From Channallabes apus (taxonomy: Eukaryota; Chordata; Actinopteri; Siluriformes; Clariidae), in NCBI GenBank assembly GCA_030522415.1, contig CM060109.1, positions 1,211,001-1,275,000 of the forward strand: a stretch of DNA of 64,000 nucleotides, read 5' to 3'. The notes below the pieces were generated by a model. It was given only the letters and a program-made list of their open reading frames with translations. It was not told the DNA's origin and did not search any database. Shown here piece after piece: positions 11,236-22,889 of this stretch. Numbering within the stretch: the stretch's first letter is position 1; each line of letters begins with the position of its first letter. The translations under genes and the position numbers were made by a program.

Positions 11236-11580
11236 AGGGGCGTAGATTTAGGGTGGACGGAGGGGATGTGTCCCCACCAATATCCTCCGACCATTGAAAT
11301 GTCCCCACCAATAATTTAATCCACTTTTTTTAAAATCGTTCTGTCAACATTAACCTAGACACGCAGAAAGGGATAAATCACGTTCTCTCCTTGAGTCCTC
11401 CCGCCCCCAAAACACATATGAACATTTTGATTGGCTGTGCCTTTCCCTGCCATCATGTGATAGACGATTGGCTGCATTCAGACACAAGCAGCGCCAAATG
11501 CAGTGGACTCACATTCAGTACAGCAGGCCAGGATATAGTCTGTGAATACGGACGTAAAACTAACAGCAGATTAAACAGCT
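11236..11580. mobile_element. hAT-like terminal fragment (CAGGGGCGTAG)
   Basis: It begins CAGGGGCGTAGATTTAGGG and continues with the 'tgtccccaccaat' repeats typical of fish hAT-type non-autonomous ends. No matching right end was found nearby. Confidence 0.4.
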
Positions 11581-11914
11581 AAATGTAAAAGTATAAATAT
11601 GATCCCTGTCAGTCTCCTAATCTAGTGACTGTTTGTCAGAAATCAGTATTGTGAAAGAAATTGATAAACTAATATACTAATATTGCCATATGGCTAGAAT
11701 TTTGTTGACACCAATAGACAATCCACTTCAGAAAAATAGTTTTTAAAATGCATTCACTTACTTGGCGAACATTAATGATTTGATTCGAGGTTTGCACACT
11801 AAGACTCAGAAAAAGTGAAATAAAATGATTGCTGTTTAAATGGCATGTGTTTATCCTGTTTTGTCAGGTAACAGAACCTAAACACCTGTGCTATATATCA
11901 GACAGCGATGGAGA

Positions 11915-12223
11915 GAGTGTAGATTACACACAGGTGCTCTCTAGTCATTAGCACTCATCAGGCAATGTCTATGGCCAACTGACTGCACTCAGACCAAAGG
12001 GGGCTGAATAATTACACACACCCCACTTTTCAGTTATTTATTTGTAAAAAAAAAAATGTTTGAAATCATGTATGATTTTCGTTCCACTTCTCGCGTGTAC
12101 ACCACTTTGTATTGGTCTTTCACGTGGAATTCCAATAAAATTGATTCATGTTTGTGGCTGTAATGTGACAAAATGTGGAAAAGTTCACGGGGGGCGAATA
12201 CTTTTGCAAGCCACTGTAGTTGT
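11915..12223 (-). mobile_element. Tc1-type transposon end (truncated)
   Basis: It shares, almost base for base, the segment at 57.44-57.74 kb: 'gcactcatcaggcaatgtctatgg', then 'cgaatacttttgcaagccactgta'. It ends in the terminal inverted repeat at ~12223. No transposase sequence remains. Confidence 0.8.
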
Positions 12224-13228
12224 CCTGAGATTTAACATTGTTACCAATAATAGGCTGAGGCATTCTCTGTCCATGCTCATAAGGAATCCCTCAATGTTTT
12301 TCAATTAGGGGACAGAAGCAGATCAGCCATGTTGTAGTTCAGGTGAAGAGGCGAGTTCACAGGAGGTCAATCTGAATGTTGATTATACAGTATATAACAT
12401 ATAATATGTGTGCGTGTATTATACATGTTGATTATACTAATATTTAGCATTATGAGGAGTGATAGGCTGAGGATGTAAGTGATTCATTAGTGTTTTTGGC
12501 AAAAGTTTTGAACTGACATTTCACTTTTTTGTCACGCTATTTCATCAGGTGGCAATGCTGTCCGGTCCTAGTGCAGTCAGAGGGGAAGAGTTAGGGTCAA
12601 AGCCATTGTTCACCCCCAAAAAAACTTGACTCACTATTTACTCCTTAAGTGGTTCCAAACTTTAATGATTTTCTTTATTTTGTTGAATACAAAATAAGAT
12701 ATTGGGGAAAAAAGCTGAAAACATTAACTTCCGTAGCAGGAAAAACAAATACTATGTAAATCAATGATTACAGGTTTTCAGCATTCTACAAAATATCATC
12801 TTTAGTGTTTATCAGAAGAAAAAAAGAACAGCCTGGACAATATTGATGTCAAACAAATATGCCAGCAGTTTATTTCTGTTAACGAGAGGCGAAGGCATGT
12901 TTTTGTCTCCTTCATATAGGAGCAATAGGCATTGAGCTGTTGTGTGGTACTCTACCTAGTAGTTCATGTTTAGATGTAATCTACTTTTATATATATACAG
13001 ATGATTGAGATGTTTCATTTGCACTAGGGCTCAATAAAGAATAGTTTTTATTTTATTAAAGACTATCTTTTTGTCAGTTATGAAACATTCCTTTAACTTT
13101 ACACTATTCCTTAATTTAACTTAATGAATTGCATTTCGAGTGGATTAATATAAATCGAAGCATTGCTAGTATTAATGTAAAGTGATTTCGCACCATATTA
13201 AGAAAAACATGTATTCAGTGGACATAGT
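12224..13228. other. T2A interior, no gene seen
   Basis: AT-rich sequence with no coding recognised on either strand. Confidence 0.4.
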
Positions 13229-13339
13229 TGGGGTGGGAGGTTGGTAGGTGGATGGGGCAGGCGGTTGGGGGTTGGTGGGTGGAAAAGGGGATTGGGGGAT
13301 GGGGTATTAGTTGGAGTCATAGGTAGCAAACCTACGCCC

Positions 13340-13382
<43 letters not shown>
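13229..13382. repeat. G-rich minisatellite and (GT)n
   Basis: Runs of GGG/GGGG separated by short T/A spacers (13229-13305) precede (GT)20 at ~13342-13381. The plus strand could form G-quadruplexes. Confidence 0.8.
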
Positions 13383-13388
<6 letters not shown>

Positions 13389-13441
13389 GAAATATAATTA
13401 ATATTTTCGTGTTTAATTACAAAAAAAAAACATTTTAATGG

Positions 13442-13726
13442 TTAGTGATTGTTGCAGACATTTACACTATTTTTGAGAACTATTAAGTTCTCCTTCAACG
13501 TGTCATAGCCGATAACTGCCCCTTTGAATGGTGTTAAAAATACTTGCAAAACAAGTATTGCAGCCATACATTGGAGGGAACTTCTGAGGTGGTCAGTGAT
13601 TGATGGCACGGTCGGTCGGAGGGGGTTGTGATCATACCTATAGATCTTTTGTTCTAGGCTATCGGTCAAATATCTCTCCACTTGGAAGCAAAAACATGCA
13701 AGGGATTTCAGCATCTCGACGCACAT
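13442..13726 (-). other. 94-codon open frame, unknown
   Basis: An open minus-strand frame (MCVEMLKSLACFCFQVERYL...) with balanced composition. I do not recognise a family. It may be a chance ORF or a relic exon of T2A. Confidence 0.2.
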
Positions 13727-13984
13727 ACTAAGCTGTTTATAAAGTAGACACTGTTTGTTTTTTCATTTTGTAATCTTTCCCGTGTTTACCGTGTACTGTA
13801 CAATGTATATTCATTTTTTAATGAATTACTGTAAATAAACTACACATTCCGTTGATTTACCAGAAATGACTTTTCTGTTTTTTGTGTGTGCTAAACTAAA
13901 CTTCAGGGTCAAAGTAATAGCGATTTTATTTGAAAAGTATTATATATTTACAATGCTGATAAGTTCAAGCTTAGATTCATATAT

Positions 13985-14344
<360 letters not shown>

Positions 14345-14582
14345 TATATAAATACACATTTGGAATCTGCATCTACATTTTCTGTTACAAGTATAGAATT
14401 AGGTTCAGCTGAGACTCATGATCAATGGTGTTAGGGTACTTATGTAGTGATAATTAGTTTCAGCCAGATCATTAAAACTAACAATGGACTATGACACTCT
14501 TGAGAGGGGATATGAAGGTGTTATTCATTTATTTATTCTCTACAAGGTTGCGAACTACAATACAGACCAAACTATAACTTTC

Positions 14583-14945
14583 TCTTATACTACTATAAAA
14601 ATTCTAAATATAAACAAACAAAATACAGCTTTTTTTCCTCAGAGGTAAACGGAAAAGTGAAGTTGTTCAGCTGTTTACTGTCACTGCAGATTCTTCAAAG
14701 TCTTCCCACTCCGTGACCACTGAAATCCGACACGACACCACGTTAGGCTGCGTCTTGACTCATTTGTATACCGACGGTGATTGGATGTTTCCCGAGGGCT
14801 CAGGGGAGTGTGTGTGTCTGTGTGTGTGTGTCTATGTGTGTGCGTGCGCGCGGGTACTTGTTCTACTGTTATAAAAACTCTAAATATAAACAAACAAAAT
14901 ACAGCTTTTTTTTCAGAGGTAAACGGAAAAGTGAAGATGTTCAGT
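14583..14945. repeat. Local direct duplication, ~285-bp spacing
   Basis: The 80-base block containing ctaaatataaacaaacaaaa and gaggtaaacggaaaagtgaag occurs at ~14600-14667 and ~14880-14940. The sequence between is related to the 18957 and 13985 repeats (gtgattggatgtttcccgag). Confidence 0.75.
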
Positions 14946-14949
14946 GTCA

Positions 14950-15585
14950 CTATGCAGATGTTACACTCAGTGGAGTTACCAAAATCTTTGCTTTAGTCCT
15001 CATTGAGTTGCCACACATCATTTCCACATTTCACTCGCTTTTATTACTCTTATGTGAGCATAAACAGTGAAACATTCCACAGGTTTATAATACACCGCGG
15101 CCAAGTGAACCACGTTCCCGTCGAACGAAACGAGGCATAATCGTGGTGTTTGCTTCGGTTATGACACACCATAGTTTATTACCTGCTGTGGTAGATCTGA
15201 ATATTTATTCAAACACAATAATAAAGCTTTATATCCTCAGGAGGGGTCAGTACATTGTTTTAGCGATAGTTTCACGGAAGCGAGTTCAGAACTAATCTAA
15301 CCAAACCAAAAAAAAAAAAAAACATCCGAAGCTTCAAATAGAATGAACGAACTAATGAAATTGATATATATGTAATTGATATACTGTATATACAGACGTG
15401 TGTGTGTCATTTTAATTCAAATGAACATTTTAATGCTTTCTGATACACTTATCAACTTATCCACATACACTTATCAACACAAACTCTCCGTGCACGCACA
15501 CACAATCTCTAAAAAATTTATATTAATAACATACATATACAAATAAACAAATGTAGGTGTAATAAAAGTAGTCGTGATGTCAGTA
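14950..15585. other. T2A interior, no gene seen
   Basis: AT-rich sequence; nothing recognised. Confidence 0.4.
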
Positions 15586-16010
15586 CTCGCCCAGCAAACC
15601 AGCCTTTTGCAGCGGCTTAAAACGTATGAATTATCTTCAAATATACAAAAAAAAAGCGAAAAGACACTCGATTATTATGCATAGGTTATTTGTTTAATTC
15701 AAAAAGTTCATAAAAACACTTTAAAACGAGAGAAAAACTGTTAAAATCCTCGTTCGCCTTCTCAGCGTTAGGTAGCGAGTGACGTCATGATTTGAATCTG
15801 CGCGCCACCGGGGAAACATAGGGAAACTGACTTTCCCGGACCACCGGCTTTTAGATAAAGTCCTTCTATTCGCCATCTGGCGGATATTCAGTGAAGCACA
15901 ACACATTTATTTTAAATTCCCGAATGTTGCCTCCGGCAAGTCGCGGCAAGCCGCGCGCTAAATTGCGGCATCCCGCGGGAAAACACGTGGGTTTTTAATG
16001 GCGACATCTG
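15586..16010 (-). repeat. T2A right terminal region, shared with two other copies
   Basis: Its complement matches 47996-48165 and ~49145-49380. The outermost ~150 bases also match the complement of 25500-25652. Confidence 0.85.
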
Positions 16011-16184
16011 TAGGTACGTATATGCACGCATACTGTATATGCACACATATATGTACATATATGTACATATAATATAGGAAAATGGCCAATTTTATATATG
16101 TCACATATATTAAAAACCTATATCAAAACCTACAGTATATTAAAACATATATGTTTATATAGGTTCTTTCCGTGTGGGGAGACT

Positions 16185-16520
16185 GGGCCAGCCAGTCGTA
16201 TATGTAATTTAATACATTCATGTAGAGAGCTAGGCAGAAATGGAAGGATCTGATACTGGTAAGCTTCGCTCCCGAAGTGAACCTCAGGTCCTTCCCTGTG
16301 TTGTGGCAATATGAAAGTAAGCGTCCTTCAATCGATTGTCACAAATCAATCGCTTGGTAGGATTTGAGAGCAATCACTTTGACAGTCAATTTTGAAACTG
16401 TTATTTATTTATTTAGATGGTGGTAAAAACCACAAAATCTAAAAATTGGACGCAGCCCCACTGTTCCTATAGGAACTAAGCAATACTTGACTCACTATCT
16501 GGTAGGGGAACATGTTCTAT
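16185..16520 (-). pseudogene. DIRS reverse transcriptase, N-terminal part
   Basis: The minus strand contains IDLKDAYFHIAT (~16345-16305), the family's first catalytic Asp block, and DWLAQSP (~16202-16182), the segment after the YLDD box, with stops and frameshifts between. The gene is cut by T1 directly after this point. Confidence 0.65.
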
Positions 16521-16523
16521 GGC

Positions 16524-16823
16524 CCCGTTCCTCCAGCAGCCTCTGTCAGGAGATGCACACTTTCCGGTTTCATGGAAGTGGAGACCACACCATTCTGAAA
16601 CATGGAGAGTGATGTGATGCGGGGGGGGGGGTCTTGTTAGCTGTTCGGCATCCTGGAATACAGCAGGAATTTAACCGAAGAGCTAACATGTCATTGAGGA
16701 CCAGCGTCGTCCGAAACACCAAAGGCGGCGGAACTAACATCGGTCCCGTGGTTTGCCCGGGGGGGGGCATGTTCTGAAAGAAGAAAATTACATGCTCTCC
16801 CCCGGGGAAGACCCCACAATCCT
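16524..16823 (-). other. DIRS spacer between ORF1 and RT
   Basis: It contains two long G/C homopolymer runs (16621-16630 and ~16760) and decayed pol sequence without an open frame. Confidence 0.45.
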
Positions 16824-17873
16824 TCAGGGCCTCTTCTTAGAGAAGAAGACGGCGCGGCGGTCTGAGCTTTTAGAGGCGATCTGTGAGGGGCGGCGAGCCG
16901 TACCCCAGTCCTTACGGGGGGGTGCGCGGCTACTGACGCTCTCCTTCTGCGCCTCTCGCCTTTCTGCGAGACTCAGCTTTGGTCGAGGCTGGGTGGCCGA
17001 CGGCCTCGGCTCCTGAGCACGGCGGGGGAGAAATTTCCCAAAAGCCTGTTCATGGACATTGGCATCTGAAAACTTGGTGGCGACGGAATTAACGGCGTCG
17101 CCAAATAGGCCTGATGGTGAGACAGGGACATCAAGGAGGAATGATCGATCCTTATCCTTGATGCCCATCAGATTAAGCCATAAATGTCTTTCTGCACACA
17201 CCAGGGATGCCATAGAACGGCCGATAGCACGGGCTGTTTGTTTAGTCGCACGCAGGGACAGATCAGTAGCCCGGCGTAACTCTGTGAATGCTTCTTGATC
17301 CACAGTGCCGCTCGTGCTCAAATCATTCAGCAGATCAGCCTGGTACGCTTGCAAAACCGCCATGGTGTGCAAGGAAGCGCCAGCCTGACCTGCTGCTTGA
17401 AACGCCTTCCCTACCAGCTTAGAAGAAATTCTACACGGCTTGGAGGGGAGGGTTGGCTTCTTCAATGATGATGTTCCAGGAGTGAGATAGCTAGCTACCG
17501 TCTCCTCAACCTGGGGCATCATCACATAGCCTCGTGTCTTAGCATGAACAATGTTGGAAAAGAACGAGGTTGGTGGTACAAAAATACGGGATGAAAAAGG
17601 TTTATCCCATGAACGGGATAGTTCATTATGGAGATCATCGAAGAATGGGAGAGAGCGATGTTTTGGCGCCCTCTCCTGGCCACCAAACAGAAATCTGTCG
17701 TCTAATTTTGAGTGTGTGGTGAGAGCTTGCTCCTGTGGCCAGTCAATGTGAAGCCGTTCGACTGCACGCGTTATGACTTCCAGCAACCTTTCATACTCTC
17801 TGTCATTGCTAGAGGGTCGTTCTGAGGTGGCTGCTGCCATTTCTACAGAAGCAAGGGTCAGGGTCTCTTCCAT
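16824..17873 (-). CDS. DIRS ORF1 (Gag-like protein), intact
   Basis: A 349-codon open frame, ATG at 17873 and stop at 16824-16826. The central block QAYQADLLNDLSTSGTVDQE and RRATDLSLRATKQTARAIGR, then ERHLWLNL and PSGLFGDAVNSV, is the signature of DIRS1-type ORF1 proteins of fish, the family from which the LAP2-alpha-specific C-terminal domain of tetrapods was derived. The N-terminus is acidic and probably disordered (METLTLASVEMAAATSE-like); the C-terminus is basic and serine-rich, as expected for a nucleic-acid-binding Gag-like protein. It lies ~230 bp inside the left inverted repeat. All downstream pol genes are broken, so the intact frame could be young or simply spared. Confidence 0.85.
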   Translation of the reverse strand: MEETLTLASVEMAAATSERPSSNDREYERLLEVITRAVERLHIDWPQEQALTTHSKLDDRFLFGGQERAPKHRSLPFFDDLHNELSRSWDKPFSSRIFVPPTSFFSNIVHAKTRGYVMMPQVEETVASYLTPGTSSLKKPTLPSKPCRISSKLVGKAFQAAGQAGASLHTMAVLQAYQADLLNDLSTSGTVDQEAFTELRRATDLSLRATKQTARAIGRSMASLVCAERHLWLNLMGIKDKDRSFLLDVPVSPSGLFGDAVNSVATKFSDANVHEQAFGKFLPRRAQEPRPSATQPRPKLSLAERREAQKESVSSRAPPRKDWGTARRPSQIASKSSDRRAVFFSKKRP

Positions 17874-18090
17874 CGACTCACGAGAAGCACTGGAGTGCGC
17901 TCGTGAAGTGGAGGGAGAGACTACGTGATCGGGGGAGGAGGCGAGAGAAAGGAGAGGCTCCGTCTCTCGTGCCTCGGCCAGATCAACTCTGCCGTTATCT
18001 CAGTGATAATTTTTATTATTATTATCTTTGTTTTAAATGAGTATTTTTTTAAAAATGTGTTTTGTGCTTGCACACGTTGCATTCACAGTA

Positions 18091-18300
18091 TCGTGAAGAT
18101 GAATGAATCTGAGGTTGTCGTCGGCTCACCGATATTTATAACCTGCAGCTGAGTCTAATCAGATGACGTCACCTGACCGAGGTTATATAAGCCAAAATTT
18201 GGCGTGTTTGTACACACATGCTTCACAGTCGCCGACATGTTTCCCATAAGCGTTTTCACGCAGCATCGAGTGTAGCCTTGAAAGGGAACACGATGATTTA
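18091..18300 (-). repeat. Left inverted terminal repeat of DIRS element
   Basis: On the minus strand it starts gttccctttcaaggctacac and includes ggttataaatatcgg, a TATA-like box. It is mirrored at 1-52 and by the 42.16-kb copy. Confidence 0.75.
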
Positions 18301-18330
18301 AGAAGTTAATTAAACACGAATATATATATA

Positions 18331-18530
18331 CAGTGGTGTGAAAAACTATTTGCCCCCCTCCTGATTTCTTATTCTTTTGCATGTTTGTCACACAAAATGT
18401 TTCTGATCATCAAACACATTTAACTATTAGTCAAAGATAACACAAGTAAACACAAAATGCAGTTTTTAAATGAGGGGTTTTATTATTTAGGGAGAAAAAA
18501 ATAATCCAAACCTACAAGGCCCTTTTGGTA
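18331..18530 (-). mobile_element. Tc1-type transposon end (truncated)
   Basis: CAGTGGTGTGAAAAACTATT after TA, continuing as in the complete copy at 49619. Truncated at ~18530. Confidence 0.85.
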
Positions 18531-18950
18531 CATTTTAAAAGTACAATCGCTACTGTTACACCATTACTGTAATCCCCCTTCTCATGTTTCAATTGTAACA
18601 ATTAAATCAGACTTCATAGTTGGATTTGATACTTGAGTGTAATTCATAAATTTACTGAATATATTCAAATAAACACACCATACGGCAAATATATCATCTC
18701 AAAGCTTTTATTTATGGGGTCATAAATGCAGTGTTCAGTTACATTCCTGTGTGTCCACCCTGATTTTTAACCACTACTGGAAGGACTTTAAACAACGTAT
18801 TTATGTATTTGTTACATGCCTCTTCTGTAAGTACCTCAAACCAGAATTTATTAATGGCAGTAATTAAATCAGATTTTGTATTCGGTTTTGCTTCTTTTCG
18901 AATATAGTCTTTCAGAGCATGCCACACCATTTCAATGGGAGACTCGGCGG
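18531..18950 (-). pseudogene. DDE transposase C-terminal fragment
   Basis: The minus frame ending at 18739 reads SPIEMVWHALKDYIRKEAKP, then FWFEVLTEEACNKYI. This is the third catalytic Glu region and C-terminal helices of a DDE_3 (Tc1/IS630-like) transposase common in fish. It is joined abruptly at ~18950 to another repeat, so only about 70 residues remain. Confidence 0.6.
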
Positions 18951-18954
18951 CGAG

Positions 18955-19300
18955 GCCGGCTCTATGAGGGGCAAGAGGGGGCAGCGCCCCCACAAATCTA
19001 TTTTTTTAAATGTTGAGAAAGCACATGTTAATATACACATAAAATGAATATATTACAAGTTGATAAAATGATCTGCGGTAGCGGAAAAATCCCGCGAAAA
19101 GGGACACTACACAATACGGTATTAGATTTCCCTCAAGTATCCGTCTCTTCGCTATTCATTCACAGGCTGCAGCACACACAAACACACACACACACACGCC
19201 TGCTTGCACACACACTCTCCTCCCCTGAGCCCTCGGTAAACATCCAATCACCGTCCATATATGCAAATGAGTCAAGACGTGGCAAGAGTGGATTGGAGAG
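18955..19300 (+). mobile_element. Dispersed DNA-element end (GGCCGGCTCTATG)
   Basis: ggccggctctatgaggggc is followed by a block repeated in inverse orientation at 13985-14240. It is hAT-like by its tip (CAGGGCCGG family), though the superfamily is not proven. Confidence 0.45.
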
Positions 19301-19851
19301 AAAAGAGCTGTTTATTTATCATAAAAGAAATAAAAAATATTTAAAAATATTAAAAAAAAGAAAAACATAATATGAATTGTTCTATAGCCCATCTTTTATA
19401 ACTTTTTTTTTATTATTCATAAGAAAACCTTTCAGTTTTGTAAATATTATGGTTATAGTGTGTTAATTCTTACTTTAGGTTAAACGTTTTTAAGAATTAG
19501 ACCATCCAGCTAAGATGAATATTATGTCGTTGATTGATAAGATCTGGATTAAGGATGTAGATGCGGTCATATTATTTTACTAGTTTTGACGCGTAGCTTT
19601 GTCTCAAAGTTTCACTCACACAACAGAAGTCCGATCTCTTTGTCTCTTGTAGTTTATTTTGTCAGCATCAAAGAATCAACACTTCATACAGTCGTCTTGA
19701 GTAAATCCACTGTGATTACAGACACCAGTTGCTGCATCTTGCAAATCTCTGACTTTTACAACAACCTATTTGCTGTATCTTGTAAATTACAGTCTTAGCT
19801 TACGTATATAACAACACTCTTGCTGTATATCTCTACTTACGGGAGCTTACG
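19301..19851. other. AT-rich flank of the Gypsy insertion, no gene
   Basis: It includes local repeats of 'acaaca..ttgctgtat' that continue on the far side of the Gypsy element (23352-23390), confirming the interrupted site. Confidence 0.5.
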
Positions 19852-20554
19852 TGTAGCACAGCCACACAACAGGGACACCTTCAACAACAGGAAAATGGTC
19901 TTGGAGCTAATGCTGCTCACCTGTGGCCGAAGGTGTGCCCTAGCGGTTTCTGTTCCCCCATTGACAGTGGTTTGGTCACCGGGCAAGTTCCCGCGCATGC
20001 GCGATCGCAACGCATGGGAACCCGGAAGTGACGGGGGTCACATGATCCGGCATAAAGCCGGAACTGGCGAGGTAGCCAACACGGAGAGATGAAGACAGCG
20101 CGCTGCATGTTTTTTGAAGCTGAGCGACTGCTTGTGGATTACCTTTTGTTAATTTCATTCAGTACCCAGCTCATTCCGTTTGTCGATCTCCCAGACCTAC
20201 CATCTTTATCTGGTGAGATTGACCCATCTCTCCAACTCACCATTTCACCCCAATTGCCGTTTTTTCAGACTCTGGACTATCATACACTCACTCACACACC
20301 CGCATACATCGCATACACACTTTTTTCTATTTGTATATATTTGTATATATTGGTTTGTGGTGCACCGTGTTTGTTTATTTCTTTGTTTGTCTTGTTTAAT
20401 ACACTTGGTTTACTTTATTATAATTGTTTTGTGTCGCGTCGTGTTTTGTCCAGCTGCGATTGCGCAATACCGGAAGTATTGTTTTCAAGCCCCAGTTTAG
20501 ATTCCCGAATCCGTTTATTTGTAACCAAGCGGTTAATAAAATCCAAGCGTTACA
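19852..20554 (+). repeat. 5' LTR of Gypsy element
   Basis: It starts TGTAGC and ends TTACA, with AATAAA at ~20536 near the end. A T-rich, TATATA-containing middle may hold the promoter. Confidence 0.92.
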
Positions 20555-20557
20555 TAG

Positions 20558-20575
20558 TGGTGGCCCGTACGGGGA
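20558..20575 (+). promoter_or_regulatory. Primer-binding site, tRNA-Ile type
   Basis: TGGTGGCCCGTACGGGGA is complementary over 18 bases to the 3' end of vertebrate tRNA-Ile(AAU) (…CCCCGTACGGGCCACCA from family knowledge). It starts three bases after the LTR. Confidence 0.7.
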
Positions 20576-20609
20576 ATCTGTATTTTGGGATATTTTCCGG
20601 TTTTGTGTG

Positions 20610-22889
20610 ATGTGGCTGAACAAAATGAACGATAATGTTAACATCGCTAATGCTAGTGCTAAAGCTAAGGCTAATGCTAGTAGTGCTGCTAAGGCCGACT
20701 GTGTAGTGCATAATAACATGCCGGTAGATGTAGAGGATGCATTTTATACACGCCGTAACCCTACAACTGAAGTAACGTCATTGATAAGTTCTTTATATAT
20801 ATCTGATAACCATGATAATGACAATGATGATGATGATATTATTGTTCATGGGTCTGATATTGAAGTAGTGCACACACTACAGACTGAACTGTATCAATGT
20901 AAGAGGGACTTGGGGGCGCTTACTGATAAAGTGAGCTCCATGGAGCAGGAATATAGACAATCCATGGACAGCAGTCTCAACCGGGAAAGCAGTCTTCGTG
21001 ATGCAGTGGACGCGAGTTTGGAAGGGCTGCAGCGCTACTGCCAGGAGGCTCTCGAAAAAATGGAGAGAGCCATCGTTGACTGTTTTCTACGCCGTGATGT
21101 CATCTGGGAAAACCGGATGAAGAGACTGCGTCTCACTGGTACGCCCACCACACACAGGTTACAGGCCTACACCCCTGCATCCCCTCCAGCTCCTGCTCAA
21201 CATCTGCCCAGCACTCCAACCACTACATCCACGGCCAAGGTAAACCCACCAAGCACTACTAATGGCAACGACGTTCCTCCTGGTGTTCCAGCACACTCCT
21301 CGGCTCTGCTCTCCTCCCCACTTTCTTCTTCTTCTTCTCTGCATGCTCATCCATCCATATGCGTGGAGTTTCCAGCCTACTGTGACGCGTCACAGACAGC
21401 TGAGGTGTGGAACTTCATTAAGCAAGCGGAGAAGTACATGGAGATCAGACCCCTGACCCGACCAGAGCTGCTGGGAACCCTCGGCTCAGTTCTCCGAGGG
21501 CCGGCTCTCAGTTGGTGGAAGACGGAGAAAGGCAAGGTAGAGGACTGGCAGTCGTTTAAACAGGCTTTCCTGGCGGCTTTTATTCTGGATGACGACCTCG
21601 ACGAAGAGGAAGACAACCCGAGGTCTCCGGTACAGCTGCCGGGGCAACGCCTGGGAGACTCCGCCGATGAACACCCCGCCCTCTGTCTCATAGGAAAACC
21701 TGATAACTCCGATGAAGAACAAGTGGGGCAAACCAGGGAGAATATCCACACGAGAATGGAAGGAGGTTTAAGAGGAGCGGCGAGCACCATGGAACAACAG
21801 GTGGAGAGTGGCGCTAGGGGAGAGAAAGATCGCGAGGACCGCCCTTTTCCAGGTTCACACGCCATACCCCGAGCACCCCCGCCGCTAAAAGGAGCTGACA
21901 CCCCACGTCTACCCACCACGTCCACTAAAGAGGCCTCCAACTTTCCGAGCGACCTGAGCGAGATCATCAAAGCCCAACAGAAGGACCCTACGGTTTTAAA
22001 GCTGCTCTCCAACGACCATCCAAGGAGCATACCAGATCAGAGGGTCACCTTCGAACGTCATCAGGGCATGTTATATCGCCGGGTACCAGTGAGGAAAGGA
22101 GAGAAAATCCAGCTTGTTGTCCCCCAGTCTCTAATAAAACTTTTTCTCCAGTATTATCACGACAATCCATTGGGAGGACACTGGGGACAACTGAAAACAC
22201 TGCTGAGGCTATTAGAGGTGGCGTGGTGGCCGACGGTGCAGAAAGACGTCTGGCATTATACCAGAGCTTGCAGCATGTGCCACCGACACAAGACAGGACA
22301 TCCGTCATCACCCCGACAAAGACTGATCATGGAGGAGGGCAAACCAAGAGCAGAACAACATAGATCCAGACAAGCCAGATGTCACAATACCCGGGGGGAA
22401 GCAGCGCACTTCCAACCGGGAGAACTGGTTTGGGTCAAAACTCGACCTCTCTCCTCCACAGCCAAGAGAGATTCTGCAAGGCGAGCGCCCCAGTGGGAGG
22501 GTCCAGCAGAGAAAAAAAACAGAAAAGGGCCAATTAAATACACAAGGTCTTGGGGCTACCCACAAAAAGCCGATGTCAGTGTGGCGAATTTTAAGTGCTT
22601 GTGCGGACGTTCTCCTCAGACGCCGGAAGCTTGGGGGGGGGGGGTCTATGTAGCACAGCCACACAACAGGGACACCTTCAACAACAGGAAAATGGTCTTG
22701 GAGCTAATGCTGCTCACCTGTGGCCGAAGGTGTGCCCTAGCGGTTTCTGTTCCCCCATTGACAGTGGTTTGGTCACCGGGCAAGTTCCCGCGCATGCGCG
22801 ATCGCAACGCATGGGAACCCGGAAGTGACGGGGGTCACATGATCCGGCATAAAGCCGGAACTGGCGAGGTAGCCAACACGGAGAGATGA
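20610..22889 (+). CDS. Fused Gag - integrase-fragment ORF of the Gypsy element
   Basis: The frame is open from within the 5' LTR (20424); the first ATG after the primer site is 20610, giving 759 codons, with the stop at 22887-22889 inside the 3' LTR. Order of parts: Ala/Asn-rich N-terminus; coiled coil ~84-160; Pro/Ser/Thr-rich linker; retrotransposon-Gag capsid-like block ~250-330 (VEFPAYCDASQTAEVWNFIK, SWWKTEKGKVEDWQSFKQAF); acidic linker; integrase zinc finger H-x-x-x-H/C-x-x-C ~515-560 (YHDNPLGGHWG, CSMCHRH); integrase C-terminal FQPGELVWVKT ~600. Protease, RT, RNase H and integrase catalytic domains are absent, yet the deletions keep one frame. It could supply Gag-like protein but cannot copy or integrate itself. 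Confidence 0.8.
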   Translation: MWLNKMNDNVNIANASAKAKANASSAAKADCVVHNNMPVDVEDAFYTRRNPTTEVTSLISSLYISDNHDNDNDDDDIIVHGSDIEVVHTLQTELYQCKRDLGALTDKVSSMEQEYRQSMDSSLNRESSLRDAVDASLEGLQRYCQEALEKMERAIVDCFLRRDVIWENRMKRLRLTGTPTTHRLQAYTPASPPAPAQHLPSTPTTTSTAKVNPPSTTNGNDVPPGVPAHSSALLSSPLSSSSSLHAHPSICVEFPAYCDASQTAEVWNFIKQAEKYMEIRPLTRPELLGTLGSVLRGPALSWWKTEKGKVEDWQSFKQAFLAAFILDDDLDEEEDNPRSPVQLPGQRLGDSADEHPALCLIGKPDNSDEEQVGQTRENIHTRMEGGLRGAASTMEQQVESGARGEKDREDRPFPGSHAIPRAPPPLKGADTPRLPTTSTKEASNFPSDLSEIIKAQQKDPTVLKLLSNDHPRSIPDQRVTFERHQGMLYRRVPVRKGEKIQLVVPQSLIKLFLQYYHDNPLGGHWGQLKTLLRLLEVAWWPTVQKDVWHYTRACSMCHRHKTGHPSSPRQRLIMEEGKPRAEQHRSRQARCHNTRGEAAHFQPGELVWVKTRPLSSTAKRDSARRAPQWEGPAEKKNRKGPIKYTRSWGYPQKADVSVANFKCLCGRSPQTPEAWGGGVYVAQPHNRDTFNNRKMVLELMLLTCGRRCALAVSVPPLTVVWSPGKFPRMRDRNAWEPGSDGGHMIRHKAGTGEVANTER

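Noticed and set aside
20089..20610. Plus-strand 173-codon frame in the Gypsy LTR
   Set aside because: It lies in the untranslated LTR/R-U5 region and is not conserved in the internal ORF frame.
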